Source of the DNA: Alphaproteobacteria bacterium | Lineage (GTDB): Bacteria > Pseudomonadota > Alphaproteobacteria > Reyranellales > Reyranellaceae | Assembly: GCA_016870115.1 (NCBI GenBank) | Contig: VGCH01000001.1 | Span: 124,001-188,000 of the forward strand | Length of the DNA stretch: 64,000 nt | Reading direction: 5' to 3' | Shown: positions 26,976 to 37,081 of the stretch, piece by piece | Layout of the letters: each line of letters opens with the position of its first letter | How positions within the stretch are numbered: the first letter of the stretch is position 1 | Made by a program: the position numbers and the translations under genes | The notes under the pieces: generated by a model | What the model was told of the DNA's origin: nothing | Seen by the model: only the letters and a program-made list of their open reading frames with translations | Database searches by the model: none

Positions 26976-28097
26976 ATGCGGCCGCCCCCCTCCTTTGCCG
27001 GCGCGGCGATCGAAGTGAGCGATCTCGCGCGCTCGGTGGCGTTCCACCGCCAGTGGCTGCCGCTGCTGGGGTTTCGCCGCGTTTGGGCCGGGCCTGACCG
27101 GGTCATGTGGGCGCGCGGCTACGACCATTTCGTCATGCGCCAGGCCAAGCCGGATGCCGCGACCGGCCCCGGCGCGCTGTGGCTGGCGGTGAGTGCCGAG
27201 AGTCGTGCCCAGGTGGACGAGGTGCACGAGGTCTTGCGCGACGCCGGCACGGAGATCCTCCAGCCGCCCTCCGAACTCGACTACTTCGCCCCCGGCTACT
27301 ACTCGGTAGGCTTCCGTGACCCGGACGGCGTTCCGATCGAGGTGGCGCATCGCTGGGAGGAGCTACCGGATCTCGCCGATGCGGATCAGGTCCGCGTGCC
27401 TGGCCATGGGGTGACGCTGGGCGGTTATCTCTTCAAGCCGCAGGCGGGAGTGCCTCCTCATCCGGCGGTGATCCTGCTGCATGGCTTCGCCGGTCACGCG
27501 CAGAAGATGGCGGGTCTCGCGCGCGCCGCCGCCGCCAGCGGCTATGTCGCGCTGGCCCTCTCCTTACGCGGCTGGCTGGGCTCGGAGGGCGAGAGCGATC
27601 AGGGCCTGCGCCAGCCGCTCGACGTGCTGGCGGCGATCGACTGGCTTGCCAAACGTCCGATGGTCGATTCCAGGCGGATCGCGCTGGTCGGCGCGTCGAT
27701 GGGCGGACAGGTGGCGCTGCTGGCGGCGGCGCATCGTCCGCCGATACGCGCGGTCGCCTCGTTCTTCGCGCCGACCGACCTGGTGCGCTGGCGCGAGGCC
27801 AATCCCTATGTCCGCGACTATCTCGACGATCTCTGCGGGCCCGAGGGCCTGCCGGTGCGCTCGCCGTTGCTGCGCACCGCCCAGATCGAGGCTCCCGTGC
27901 TGCTGATCCATGGCGACGCCGACGAGAATGTGCCTGTCGCGCAAAGCCTCGACATGGCCGAAGCGCTGCGCCGTCACGGCAAGGACGTCGAGACGCTGGT
28001 GATCGCGGGCGCCACGCACTACTTCAGCGAGACCCAGAACGCGCTCGCCCGCCGCAAGCTCTTCGAATTCCTGCGCCAGCACCTGGCCAAGCGCTAG
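26976..28097 (+). CDS. VOC domain fused to alpha/beta hydrolase
   Basis: A 373-residue two-domain protein. Residues 8-125 form a vicinal oxygen chelate (glyoxalase/dioxygenase-like) domain: FAGAAIEVSDLARSVAFHRQ, GYDHFVMRQ, PGYYSVGFRDPDGVPIEVAHR. Residues 138-373 form a prolyl-oligopeptidase-like hydrolase with oxyanion LLHGFAGH, nucleophile Ser241 in GASMGG, Asp316 in HGDADENVP and His348 in GATHYF. Both active sites look intact, although the VOC part has few certain metal ligands. The ATG at 26976 is the first in frame after the AT-rich gap. Such a fusion implies that product of one domain feeds the other; substrate unknown. Confidence 0.85.
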   Translation: MRPPPSFAGAAIEVSDLARSVAFHRQWLPLLGFRRVWAGPDRVMWARGYDHFVMRQAKPDAATGPGALWLAVSAESRAQVDEVHEVLRDAGTEILQPPSELDYFAPGYYSVGFRDPDGVPIEVAHRWEELPDLADADQVRVPGHGVTLGGYLFKPQAGVPPHPAVILLHGFAGHAQKMAGLARAAAASGYVALALSLRGWLGSEGESDQGLRQPLDVLAAIDWLAKRPMVDSRRIALVGASMGGQVALLAAAHRPPIRAVASFFAPTDLVRWREANPYVRDYLDDLCGPEGLPVRSPLLRTAQIEAPVLLIHGDADENVPVAQSLDMAEALRRHGKDVETLVIAGATHYFSETQNALARRKLFEFLRQHLAKR

Positions 28098-28186
28098 CGC
28101 GTTTCGCAGGTCGTGGGGCCCCTCTGGTCGGGTGGACCGGGCATCGGTAACGTCCGGCGCCTTTCACTGTCAGCGGACCCGATCCC

Positions 28187-28858
28187 ATGCGCGTTTCCGA
28201 AGCCATCGCCAGCCGCCGCTCGATGCGGATGTTCAAGTCCAACCCGGTGCCGCGCGCCGATCTCGAGTGGATGATCTCGACGGCGAGCCGTGCGGCCTCG
28301 AACGGCAACCTGCAGCCCTGGCGGCTGAACGTGACGTCGGGCAAGGCGCGTGAGCGGCTGTCGGCGGCGATCCAGAAGGCGATCGACGGCAACGATCATG
28401 GACCGGGCGCCGAGTACGACGTCTATCCGCGCAAGTTCACCGAGCCCTACGATTCGCGCCGCAAGACGGTCGGCAAGCAGCTCTATGGAATCCTGGGAAT
28501 CGGCAAGGGCGACGCCGCCGGCATGGCCCGCCAGATGCGCAAGAACTACGATTTCTTCGACGCGCCGGTGGGCATGATCCTGAGCGTCGATCGGGGCATG
28601 GGTAACGGCCAATGGGTCGATTGCGGCATCTTCCTCGATCAGCTGATGCTGCTGGCCCGCGAGAAGGGGCTGCACACCTGCCCGCAGGCCGCGTTCAGCC
28701 GTTTCCAGCACGTGGTGCGGCGCGAGCTCGGCATCCCCGACAACGAGGTAGTCATCTGCGGGTTGGCGGTGGGCTATGCCGACCCCGACGCGGTGCCGAA
28801 CAACCTGATCACCGAGCGGGCACCGATCGGCGATTTCACGCATTGGCACGAGGGCTAG
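28187..28858 (+). CDS. Nitroreductase family protein
   Basis: A 223-residue FMN-dependent oxidoreductase of the nitroreductase family. The N-terminal [17 protein letters not shown] block (FMN phosphate-binding arginines), [15 protein letters not shown] (FMN contact) and the late [18 protein letters not shown] segment are diagnostic. Members reduce nitroaromatics, quinones or enoates with NAD(P)H; physiological substrate unknown. It stands 89 bp downstream of the VOC-hydrolase gene and 160 bp upstream of the acetyl-CoA synthetase gene on the same strand. The latter gap holds only that gene's ribosome site and an AT-rich TAGAAAAT stretch. Confidence 0.9.
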   Translation: MRVSEAIASRRSMRMFKSNPVPRADLEWMISTASRAASNGNLQPWRLNVTSGKARERLSAAIQKAIDGNDHGPGAEYDVYPRKFTEPYDSRRKTVGKQLYGILGIGKGDAAGMARQMRKNYDFFDAPVGMILSVDRGMGNGQWVDCGIFLDQLMLLAREKGLHTCPQAAFSRFQHVVRRELGIPDNEVVICGLAVGYADPDAVPNNLITERAPIGDFTHWHEG

Positions 28859-29018
28859 TCGGCGGAGGGTTCTCAGCCCGCCCGATCCCAGCCGAAGCGG
28901 GAAGTCTCGGGCCGCGACCGCCGACCACGCCCGAAAGTCGGATTGCCGGGGTCGCCGGGCGCGGGCTAGAAAATCCCCAAATTCGCCGCGTCCAGCGCGG
29001 CGCCGGAGGGAACTGCCG

Positions 29019-30956
<1,938 letters not shown>

Positions 30957-30960
30957 CCCC

Positions 30961-32319
30961 ATGACCCGCCCGACCATTTCCGGCCTGGCGGCCGACCTCG
31001 CGTCCGGCCGCACCACCTCGCGCGCGCTGGTCGAACAGGCGCTTGCGCGCATCGCCGATCCGGCCGGCGAAGGCAGTCGGGCGTTCATCAAGGTGTGGCA
31101 GGCAGCGTCTCTCGCCCAAGCCGATGCCAGCGATGCGCTGCGCAAGCACGGCATCGTGCCCTCGCCGCTTGCGGGTCTGCCGGTCTCGATCAAGAACCTG
31201 TGCGACGTGCGCGGCGAGACGACGCTCGCCGGATCACGCGCGCTCGACGATGCCGCGCCTGCCCGCGAGGACGCGCCCGTGGTCGCCCGCTTGCGGGCCG
31301 CCGGCGCCGTCATCGTCGGCAGCACCAACATGAGCGAGTTCGCCTTCTCGGGCATCGGCTTCAATCCGCACTACGGCACCCCCGGCAATCCCGCCGATCG
31401 CGCGCGCGTGCCGGGCGGCTCCTCGGCGGGCGCGGCGGTGTCCGTGGCCGACGGCATGGCGGTCGCCGCCCTGGGAACCGACACTGGCGGTTCGGTGCGC
31501 ATTCCGGCCGCGGTGTGTGGCCTGGTCGGCTTCAAGCCGACCGCGCGGCGCGTGCCGCTCGATGGCGTTGTGCCGCTGTCGCTCGCCCTCGACTCGATCG
31601 GCCCGATCGCCAATTCGGTCGAGTGCTGCGCGATCGTGGATGCCATTTTCGCAGGCCTTCCGATCTCGATCCCGTCGGCGCGCCCGGCCGCGGGGCTCCG
31701 GCTCGCCGTGCCGAAGCAGTTTGTCATGGCCGACCTCGATGCCGCGGTCGCCACGTCTTTCGAGCGATCGCTAAAGGCACTGGCAGCGGCGGGCGCGCGG
31801 ATCGAGCATGTCGAGCTCGCCGAGCTCGACGCGTACCCCGCGATCAATGCGACCGGCGGCTATGCCGCCGCCGACGCCTGGGCGTGGCACAAGGAGCTGA
31901 TCGGACGTCGCGGCAACGACTACGACCCGCTGGTCGCGACCCGGATCCGGCGCGGCGCGGCGATGACCGCTGCCGATCTGATCGAACTCGGCGAGAAGCG
32001 CGCGGACTTCCAACGTCGCGTCTGGGCCGCCGTCGAAGCCTACGACGCGGTCGTGATGCCGACTTGCGCCATCGTCGCGCCGAAGTTGAGCGACGTTCAG
32101 ACGGCCGAGGGATTCACGCGCAACAACATGCTGCTGCTGCGCAACACCGCGCTTGGCAATTTCCTCGATTGCACCGCGATCAGCCTGCCGAACCACGCCG
32201 CGGGCGACCTGCCCACCGGCTTCATGCTGATGGCACCGCCGATGGCAGATCGCGCTGTGCTTGCGATGGCGCGGTCCGTGGCGCCCGTCGTGGCGGGCTC
32301 GGCGTCTCCCGGACGGTGA
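30961..32319 (+). CDS. Amidase signature family protein
   Basis: A 452-residue amidase with the complete Ser-cisSer-Lys triad: Lys in VSIKNLCDV, cis-Ser in PGGSSAGAAVSVADG and the nucleophilic Ser in DTGGSVRIPAA. The GFKPTARRVPLDGVVPLS segment is typical of the GatA/AtzF-like group. Length matches stand-alone amidases rather than GatA, and no gatB or gatC is nearby. It hydrolyses an amide or related bond; substrate unknown. It begins four bases after acs. Confidence 0.9.
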   Translation: MTRPTISGLAADLASGRTTSRALVEQALARIADPAGEGSRAFIKVWQAASLAQADASDALRKHGIVPSPLAGLPVSIKNLCDVRGETTLAGSRALDDAAPAREDAPVVARLRAAGAVIVGSTNMSEFAFSGIGFNPHYGTPGNPADRARVPGGSSAGAAVSVADGMAVAALGTDTGGSVRIPAAVCGLVGFKPTARRVPLDGVVPLSLALDSIGPIANSVECCAIVDAIFAGLPISIPSARPAAGLRLAVPKQFVMADLDAAVATSFERSLKALAAAGARIEHVELAELDAYPAINATGGYAAADAWAWHKELIGRRGNDYDPLVATRIRRGAAMTAADLIELGEKRADFQRRVWAAVEAYDAVVMPTCAIVAPKLSDVQTAEGFTRNNMLLLRNTALGNFLDCTAISLPNHAAGDLPTGFMLMAPPMADRAVLAMARSVAPVVAGSASPGR

Positions 32320-32350
32320 TCCGGCCGCGCGCACGCCGCGTAACCGGATC

Positions 32351-32773
32351 GTGCGCGCGCTCATCCTCAGCCTCGCGATTGCGATTCTTGCAGCCCAGCC
32401 GGTCGTTGCCGGGACGTTGACTGTCACGGTCTCTGGTCTGCGAAGCGCGTCGGGCGCCGTGATCGCCGCGCTCCATCGCGACCCGGAGCGGTTCCCTGCC
32501 GATTGGCAAGGCGCGGTCGCGCGAGTCGCGGTACCTGCGAGTGGCGAGGTCATCACCCTCGAACTGCCGTCGGTCGCGAGCGGCCGGTACGCGCTGATCG
32601 TCGTCCACGACGAAGATGGCAACGGAGAAATGTCCAAAACCTTCCTCGGGTTGCCGAAGGAAGGTTTCGGAACGTCCAACAACCCGACCTTCCTCGGGCC
32701 ACCGCGCTTCGGACCCGCGCTGTTCGAGCTCGCGGGCGACCGCTCCATGGCGGTGCGGATGGTCTACTTCTGA
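32351..32773 (+). CDS. DUF2141 family exported protein
   Basis: A 140-residue protein with a signal peptide (VRALILSLAIAILAAQPVVA) and a single beta-rich DUF2141 domain: LTVTVSGLRSASGAVIAAL, GRYALIVVHDEDGNGEMSKT, LGLPKEGFGTSNNP. The DEDGNG acidic turn and GxPxEGxGxSN segment are the family hallmarks. Function unknown. GTG start at 32351. Its stop shares a base with the next start (TGATG), so it is translationally coupled to a membrane protein gene and through it to an ABA4-like gene. Confidence 0.85.
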   Translation: MRALILSLAIAILAAQPVVAGTLTVTVSGLRSASGAVIAALHRDPERFPADWQGAVARVAVPASGEVITLELPSVASGRYALIVVHDEDGNGEMSKTFLGLPKEGFGTSNNPTFLGPPRFGPALFELAGDRSMAVRMVYF

Positions 32774-33531
32774 TGCTGCGCGGGGCTTTCATTTCCGGCG
32801 GGCTCGCCCTGGCGTTCGCCGTGGCCTCGCTGCTGGATCCGCGCGTCCTGCCAACCGGCGAGGATGTCTGGTTGAAGCCGCTGCGCTTTGCATTGGCGTT
32901 TGCCGTGCACGCCCTCACGCTCGCCTGGCTCTGGCGCCTGGCCGACCGCCACCCCGAGAGCGACCGACTCTTCGATCTCGCCTGCCGGCTGCAACTCGCG
33001 GTGATGGTCGTGGAGCTGGCCTGCGTCGCGCTCCAGGGCGCCCGAGGCGTGCCGAGCCATTTCAACGTCGCCGATCCGTTCGATGCCGCGGTGTTCACGA
33101 TCATGGGCATCGGAACTTACGGGCTCTTCATCGGGTACGCTGGCATGGCGCTGAACCTGCTGCTCCGGCCCGGGCCGTCGCGGTTGATCGACCTCGGCAT
33201 CCTCTGCGGGCTGGCGCTGTCGGTGGCCGGCGGTCTGGTCGACGTTGCCATGGTCGCGGTCTTCAATGGTCATGGCGTCGGCCCCGGCGGCGGAGAGCTT
33301 GCTTTCTTCGGCTGGCGCATTTCCGGCGGCGACCTTCGTGTGCCGCACTTCGTCGGCATCCACGCGCTCCAGGCGCTGCCCGCGATCGCATGGCTGCTGT
33401 CCCGCACGACGGCCCTCGCATCGATCCGATGGATCGGCTTCGCCGGCGGGTCCAGCGCCTACCTCGCCGCCTTCGCCGCCATACTCGCGCTCGCCCTGGA
33501 GGGCCGCTCCGTGTTCGAGATCGTCCGATGA
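32773..33531 (+). CDS. Conserved multi-helix membrane protein of unknown function
   Basis: A 252-residue protein with about seven hydrophobic helices. Conserved-looking polar motifs sit at helix ends: VWLKPLRFALAFAVHALTL, QGARGVPSHFNVADPFDAAVF and VPHFVGIHALQALP. The histidines facing the membrane in these motifs might bind heme or metal, but that is inference. I recognise the pattern from uncharacterised bacterial proteins only. It overlaps DUF2141 upstream (TGATG) and the ABA4-like gene downstream (ATGA). Confidence 0.65.
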   Translation: MLRGAFISGGLALAFAVASLLDPRVLPTGEDVWLKPLRFALAFAVHALTLAWLWRLADRHPESDRLFDLACRLQLAVMVVELACVALQGARGVPSHFNVADPFDAAVFTIMGIGTYGLFIGYAGMALNLLLRPGPSRLIDLGILCGLALSVAGGLVDVAMVAVFNGHGVGPGGGELAFFGWRISGGDLRVPHFVGIHALQALPAIAWLLSRTTALASIRWIGFAGGSSAYLAAFAAILALALEGRSVFEIVR

Positions 33532-33959
33532 CTCTCGACACGGCGTTCAGCGCCTACAATGCTCTGGCGGTAGTCGGCTGGGCGATCTTGATCCTCGCAC
33601 CAAGCTGGCGCTTCGGGCGAAACGTGATCAGCGGCCGCGCTCTCCCGGCGCTGTTCTCGCTGTCCTACGCGATCATCTTTCTGCCAGCGCTGATCGGCTC
33701 GGAGGGCGGGTTCGTTTCCATCGAGGCGCTGCGAACTCTACTGACCGCCGATCCCCGGATCGTGCTCGGGGCCTGGCTGCACTACCTCGCCTTCGACATG
33801 TTCATCGGGGCCTGGATGGCCGGCGAGGCCGAGCAGCGCGGCATCCCGCATGCCTGGATGGTGCCCGTGCTGCTCGCCACGTTCCTCGCCGGGCCGGTCG
33901 GCTGGCTGGCTTTCTTCGCGTTGCGCCGTCGCTATCCGACCAAGATCGCTCAGCCGTAA
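33528..33959 (+). CDS. ABA4-like family membrane protein
   Basis: A 143-residue protein with four membrane helices, similar to the ABA4/DUF4281 family (plant relatives act in neoxanthin formation). Characteristic features are HYLAFDMFIGAWMAGEAEQRGIPH and the LATFLAGPVGWLAFFALRRR end. Bacterial roles are unknown. It starts inside the stop of the upstream membrane protein gene (ATGA) and its own stop overlaps the convergent flavin-reductase gene by 10 bp. Confidence 0.8.
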   Translation: MTLDTAFSAYNALAVVGWAILILAPSWRFGRNVISGRALPALFSLSYAIIFLPALIGSEGGFVSIEALRTLLTADPRIVLGAWLHYLAFDMFIGAWMAGEAEQRGIPHAWMVPVLLATFLAGPVGWLAFFALRRRYPTKIAQP

Positions 33960-34585
33960 CGCGGATCGTCGGGCCGGCGCATACGCCAGACATTTTCGGT
34001 CGTGGTGTATTCGCTGTAGCCCAAGCGTGCGACCGGCTTGAAGGCGAGCGTGTCGATGCGGCCATCCTTGATGATTCGATCGTCGATGTGGACGCCCAGC
34101 ACGTGACCGAAGACGACGGAGGCGCGCATCGCCTCGTGGCCGGGCTCGACGGGCAGCTCCAGTGTCTTCCAGTAGCGGCATTCCAGCGCCACCGGCGATT
34201 CGGCGACGCGGGGCGGCTTCACGAACCGGCACGGCGCCGGAGTGAGACCCGCGAGCTTCATCTCATCCACGCCATACGCCACCATCGCGGTGGTGACGTT
34301 CATCTTTTCGGCGAGTTCGGCGCTCACCATGTTGACCACGAATTCGCCGGTCTCCTCGGCGTTCATGCGGCTGTGCTTGGTCGGGGTGTCGCCGTAGGTG
34401 CCGGTGATGGCGAAGTACACCATCGGCGGATACTCGCTCACACCGTTGTAGAAACTGTAGGGCGCGAGATTGACCCGGCCCTGCCCGTCCAGCGTGGAGA
34501 CCCAGCCGATCGGGCGCGGCACGATCAGCGCCTTCAGCGGATCGAGCGGCAGGCCGTGGTCGCGTTTGGCGGCGTCATAGAACAT
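33950..34585 (-). CDS. Flavin reductase-like (DIM6/NTAB) family protein
   Basis: A 211-residue FMN-binding split-barrel protein. The RPIGWVSTLDGQGRVNLAPYSFYNGVS block and SRMNAEETGEFVVNM segment are typical of the family; late RYWKTLELPVEPG and VLGVHIDD strands complete the barrel. Such proteins reduce flavin or act as FMN-dependent enzymes of aromatic metabolism. GGGGAG precedes the ATG at 34585. It starts two bases after the stop of the HD-domain gene, so the pair forms an operon. Confidence 0.88.
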   Translation of the reverse strand: MFYDAAKRDHGLPLDPLKALIVPRPIGWVSTLDGQGRVNLAPYSFYNGVSEYPPMVYFAITGTYGDTPTKHSRMNAEETGEFVVNMVSAELAEKMNVTTAMVAYGVDEMKLAGLTPAPCRFVKPPRVAESPVALECRYWKTLELPVEPGHEAMRASVVFGHVLGVHIDDRIIKDGRIDTLAFKPVARLGYSEYTTTENVWRMRRPDDPRYG

Positions 34586-34587
34586 CG

Positions 34588-35142
34588 TCAGTTCTCCCCG
34601 GATCCATAGTGAGCGCGCGCCTCGGCATGGGCCGCGTCGAAAGCAATTTCCAGCGTCGCGTTCAGGCCGCGGCACGACGCGACCACCGCTTCGGCCCAGC
34701 CGACATAGTCCCGCAGCCGCTCGCGCGACCAGCCGGCGGGCGGGCTGCGGACGAGGCCGCGCAGATTGCTGGTCTTGTCGGCGAGCTTCAGCAGCTTGGC
34801 GCGCCGCGACTTGGCCGGCGTCTTCTCGATCTGCAGGCGCTTGCGCATTTCCTTGGGCAGCGACTTGTCATCAGTGACCTCGGCGACCAACGCCGCGACC
34901 TCCGGTCCGAACCGTTCCGCGAGATCCTCGTAGGTGGTGTCGGTGTCCTCCAGCGTGTCGTGCAAGAGACCGCCCAGCAGCAGCACGATGTCGACGCCAT
35001 CCGTCGCGCCGGCCAGCAACGCCGCGACTTCGGTCAGATGGTTGACATAGGGTTCGGCCGCCTCGCCCTTGCGCCGCTGCGCCACATGCCGGCGCGCGGC
35101 GAAATCGGCAGCGTCAGCTAGCAGCACCAGATCCCGGCTCAT
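34588..35142 (-). CDS. HD-domain hydrolase, MESH1/SpoT-hydrolase-like
   Basis: A 184-residue HD-fold hydrolase. Metal-binding residues are complete: His in YVNHLTEV, HD and ED in LLHDTLEDTDTTYEDL, and the later Asp in KLLKLADKTSNLRG. This pattern matches small alarmone hydrolases of the MESH1 type, which dephosphorylate (p)ppGpp; no synthetase domain is attached. ATG at 35142 chosen; upstream in-frame residues do not resemble the family. Overlap-free operon with the flavin reductase-like gene. Confidence 0.8.
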   Translation of the reverse strand: MSRDLVLLADAADFAARRHVAQRRKGEAAEPYVNHLTEVAALLAGATDGVDIVLLLGGLLHDTLEDTDTTYEDLAERFGPEVAALVAEVTDDKSLPKEMRKRLQIEKTPAKSRRAKLLKLADKTSNLRGLVRSPPAGWSRERLRDYVGWAEAVVASCRGLNATLEIAFDAAHAEARAHYGSGEN

Positions 35143-35207
35143 CGCCGGCCCTTGTGCGACGCCCGGTCCCGCTTGTCGAGGCCGGGCCGAAGCGCCAGTT
35201 TCGCGAT

Positions 35208-35786
35208 ATGTCCCGCGCAATGAAGGCCCTGCTCGGCGTCTGGATCGCCACGCTCGCCGTCGCGGCGGGCTGGATCGCGTGGGATGCGCTGAGCGGCAAG
35301 CGCCCCACGATCGGTGGGCCCTATGCCCTGCATGATCACAATGGCCGCGCCGTCACCGATGCCACCTTCCGCGGCAAGCCGACGCTGATCTATTTCGGGT
35401 TCACCTACTGCCCCGATGTCTGCCCGACCTCGCTGCTGCTCGCCGCAACCGCGCTGGAGAAGCTGGGCCCCGGCACCGAAAGCAAGGTGAACGTGCTCTT
35501 CATCACAGTCGATCCGGAGCGCGATACCCCGCAGCTTCTGAAGGAGTATGTCACCAACTTCGGGGCGACCTTCCTCGGCCTGACCGGCAGCACCGCCGAC
35601 GTGGCCTCGGCTGCACGGGCGTTCCGGGTCTATTTCCAGAAAGTGCCCGGCAGGGACGGCGGCCCCTATCTGATGGACCATTCCTCCATCCTCTATGTGC
35701 TCGACCGCAATGGCCGGTTCGTCACCCACTTCACCCACGAAGCCAAGGCCGAGGCGATTGCCCAGGCCGTGGGTCGCCTCCTCTAA
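35208..35786 (+). CDS. SCO1/SenC family copper chaperone
   Basis: A 192-residue thioredoxin-fold protein anchored by an N-terminal helix (about residues 5-24). Copper ligands are the CxxxC pair in FTYCPDVCPTS and His in LMDHSSILYVLD. Members deliver copper to the CuA site of cytochrome c oxidase or act as redox sensors. No oxidase gene is in the window. ATG at 35208 used; ATG at 35220 is also possible. The 65 bp to the divergent HD gene carry the promoter region of both. Confidence 0.92.
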   Translation: MSRAMKALLGVWIATLAVAAGWIAWDALSGKRPTIGGPYALHDHNGRAVTDATFRGKPTLIYFGFTYCPDVCPTSLLLAATALEKLGPGTESKVNVLFITVDPERDTPQLLKEYVTNFGATFLGLTGSTADVASAARAFRVYFQKVPGRDGGPYLMDHSSILYVLDRNGRFVTHFTHEAKAEAIAQAVGRLL

Positions 35787-35860
35787 GCCCTTGAATTTGC
35801 ACGATTGCTGCGGCGCAATATCAGCGTGACAGGCGCGAATGCGCCGCTACACTGACGGCG

Positions 35861-37081
35861 ATGCTGTACCACGCCTACGAGTTCCAGCGGCAGCTGGCCC
35901 AGCCCGTCCGCTTCTGGGCCGATGCCATCGAGCAAGCCTGGTCCACCCCCTACAATCCGCTGGCGGAAACTTGGCTTGGCCGGTCCATGTCTGCGGGCGC
36001 CGAGATCCTGAGCCGGCTGACGCGCAGCTACGGCAAGCCCGCCTTCGGGCTCGCCACGACGCGCATCGACGGGGTCGAGGTCGAGGTGAACGAGGAGATC
36101 CTGCTACGCCGTCCGTTTGGACAGCTGCTGAGGTTCCGTCGCGACACCGCCCGGCAGTCGCCCAAGGTTCTGGTTGTCGCGCCGATGAGCGGCCATTTCG
36201 CCACGCTGCTGCGCGGGACGGTCGAGGCCCTGCTGCCCGATCACGACGTCCACATCACTGATTGGCTGGATGCGCGTGATGTTCCGTTGCAGGCGGGCAA
36301 TTTCGACCTCGACGACTACATCGACACTCTCATCGAGTTCTTCCGCTATCTCGGGCCGGACCTGCACGTGATCGCGGTCTGCCAGCCATCGCCCGCGACC
36401 ATGGCGGCCGCCGCGGTGATGGCCGAGGCGAAGGATCCGCGACAGCCGAGGTCGCTCACCATGATGGGCGGGCCGATCGACACGCGCATCAATCCGACCG
36501 TGCCGAACGATCTGGCGATGCGGAACTCGATGATGTGGTTCCGCCAGAGCGTCATCTCGACCGTGCCGATGGGCTATCCCGGCGCGATGCGGCGCGTCTA
36601 TCCGGGCTTCCTCCAGCTCACCTCCTTCATCACCATGAATCTCGACCGGCATGTGAACGCGCACATGCGCCAGTTCGAGCATCTGATCCGGGGTGACGGC
36701 GATTCGGCCGACGGGCATCGGAGCTTCTACGACGAGTATCTCGCGGTGATGGACCTCACCGCCGAGTTCTACCTGCAAACCATCCAGGTCGTGTTCAAGG
36801 AGCATTCGCTGCCGCGCGGGCAATGGATCAGCCGCGGCCGGCGGATCGACCCCGCCGCGATCGAGACCGCGCTTATGACCGTTGAGGGCGAGCTCGATGA
36901 CATCTCCGGTGTCGGCCAAACCAAAGCGGCGCACGCGCTGACGCCCAACATTCCGGGCGCCCGCCACAGTCACTGGGAACAGCCGCGCGTCGGACACTAC
37001 GGCATTTTCAACGGCCGCCGGTGGCGCGAGCAGATCATGCCGCGCGTGCGGGCTTTCATTCTGGAGAACGAGCGGACGTAG
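35861..37081 (+). CDS. phaZ: Intracellular polyhydroxyalkanoate depolymerase
   Basis: A 406-residue PhaZ (short-chain PHB depolymerase, intracellular type). The start MLYHAYEFQRQLAQPVR, the PMSGHFATLLRGTVEALLPDHDV block and the lipase-box analogue VCQPSPATMAA with a Cys nucleophile are diagnostic, as is the late GVGQTKAAHAL. It mobilises stored PHB granules to hydroxyacids. Its 3' end overlaps the convergent recQ gene by 26 bp. No other pha gene is present here. Confidence 0.93.
   Translation: MLYHAYEFQRQLAQPVRFWADAIEQAWSTPYNPLAETWLGRSMSAGAEILSRLTRSYGKPAFGLATTRIDGVEVEVNEEILLRRPFGQLLRFRRDTARQSPKVLVVAPMSGHFATLLRGTVEALLPDHDVHITDWLDARDVPLQAGNFDLDDYIDTLIEFFRYLGPDLHVIAVCQPSPATMAAAAVMAEAKDPRQPRSLTMMGGPIDTRINPTVPNDLAMRNSMMWFRQSVISTVPMGYPGAMRRVYPGFLQLTSFITMNLDRHVNAHMRQFEHLIRGDGDSADGHRSFYDEYLAVMDLTAEFYLQTIQVVFKEHSLPRGQWISRGRRIDPAAIETALMTVEGELDDISGVGQTKAAHALTPNIPGARHSHWEQPRVGHYGIFNGRRWREQIMPRVRAFILENERT

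Noticed and set aside
34588-35142. Full-length RelA/SpoT
   Set aside because: Only the HD hydrolase domain is present; no synthetase, TGS or ACT domain follows.
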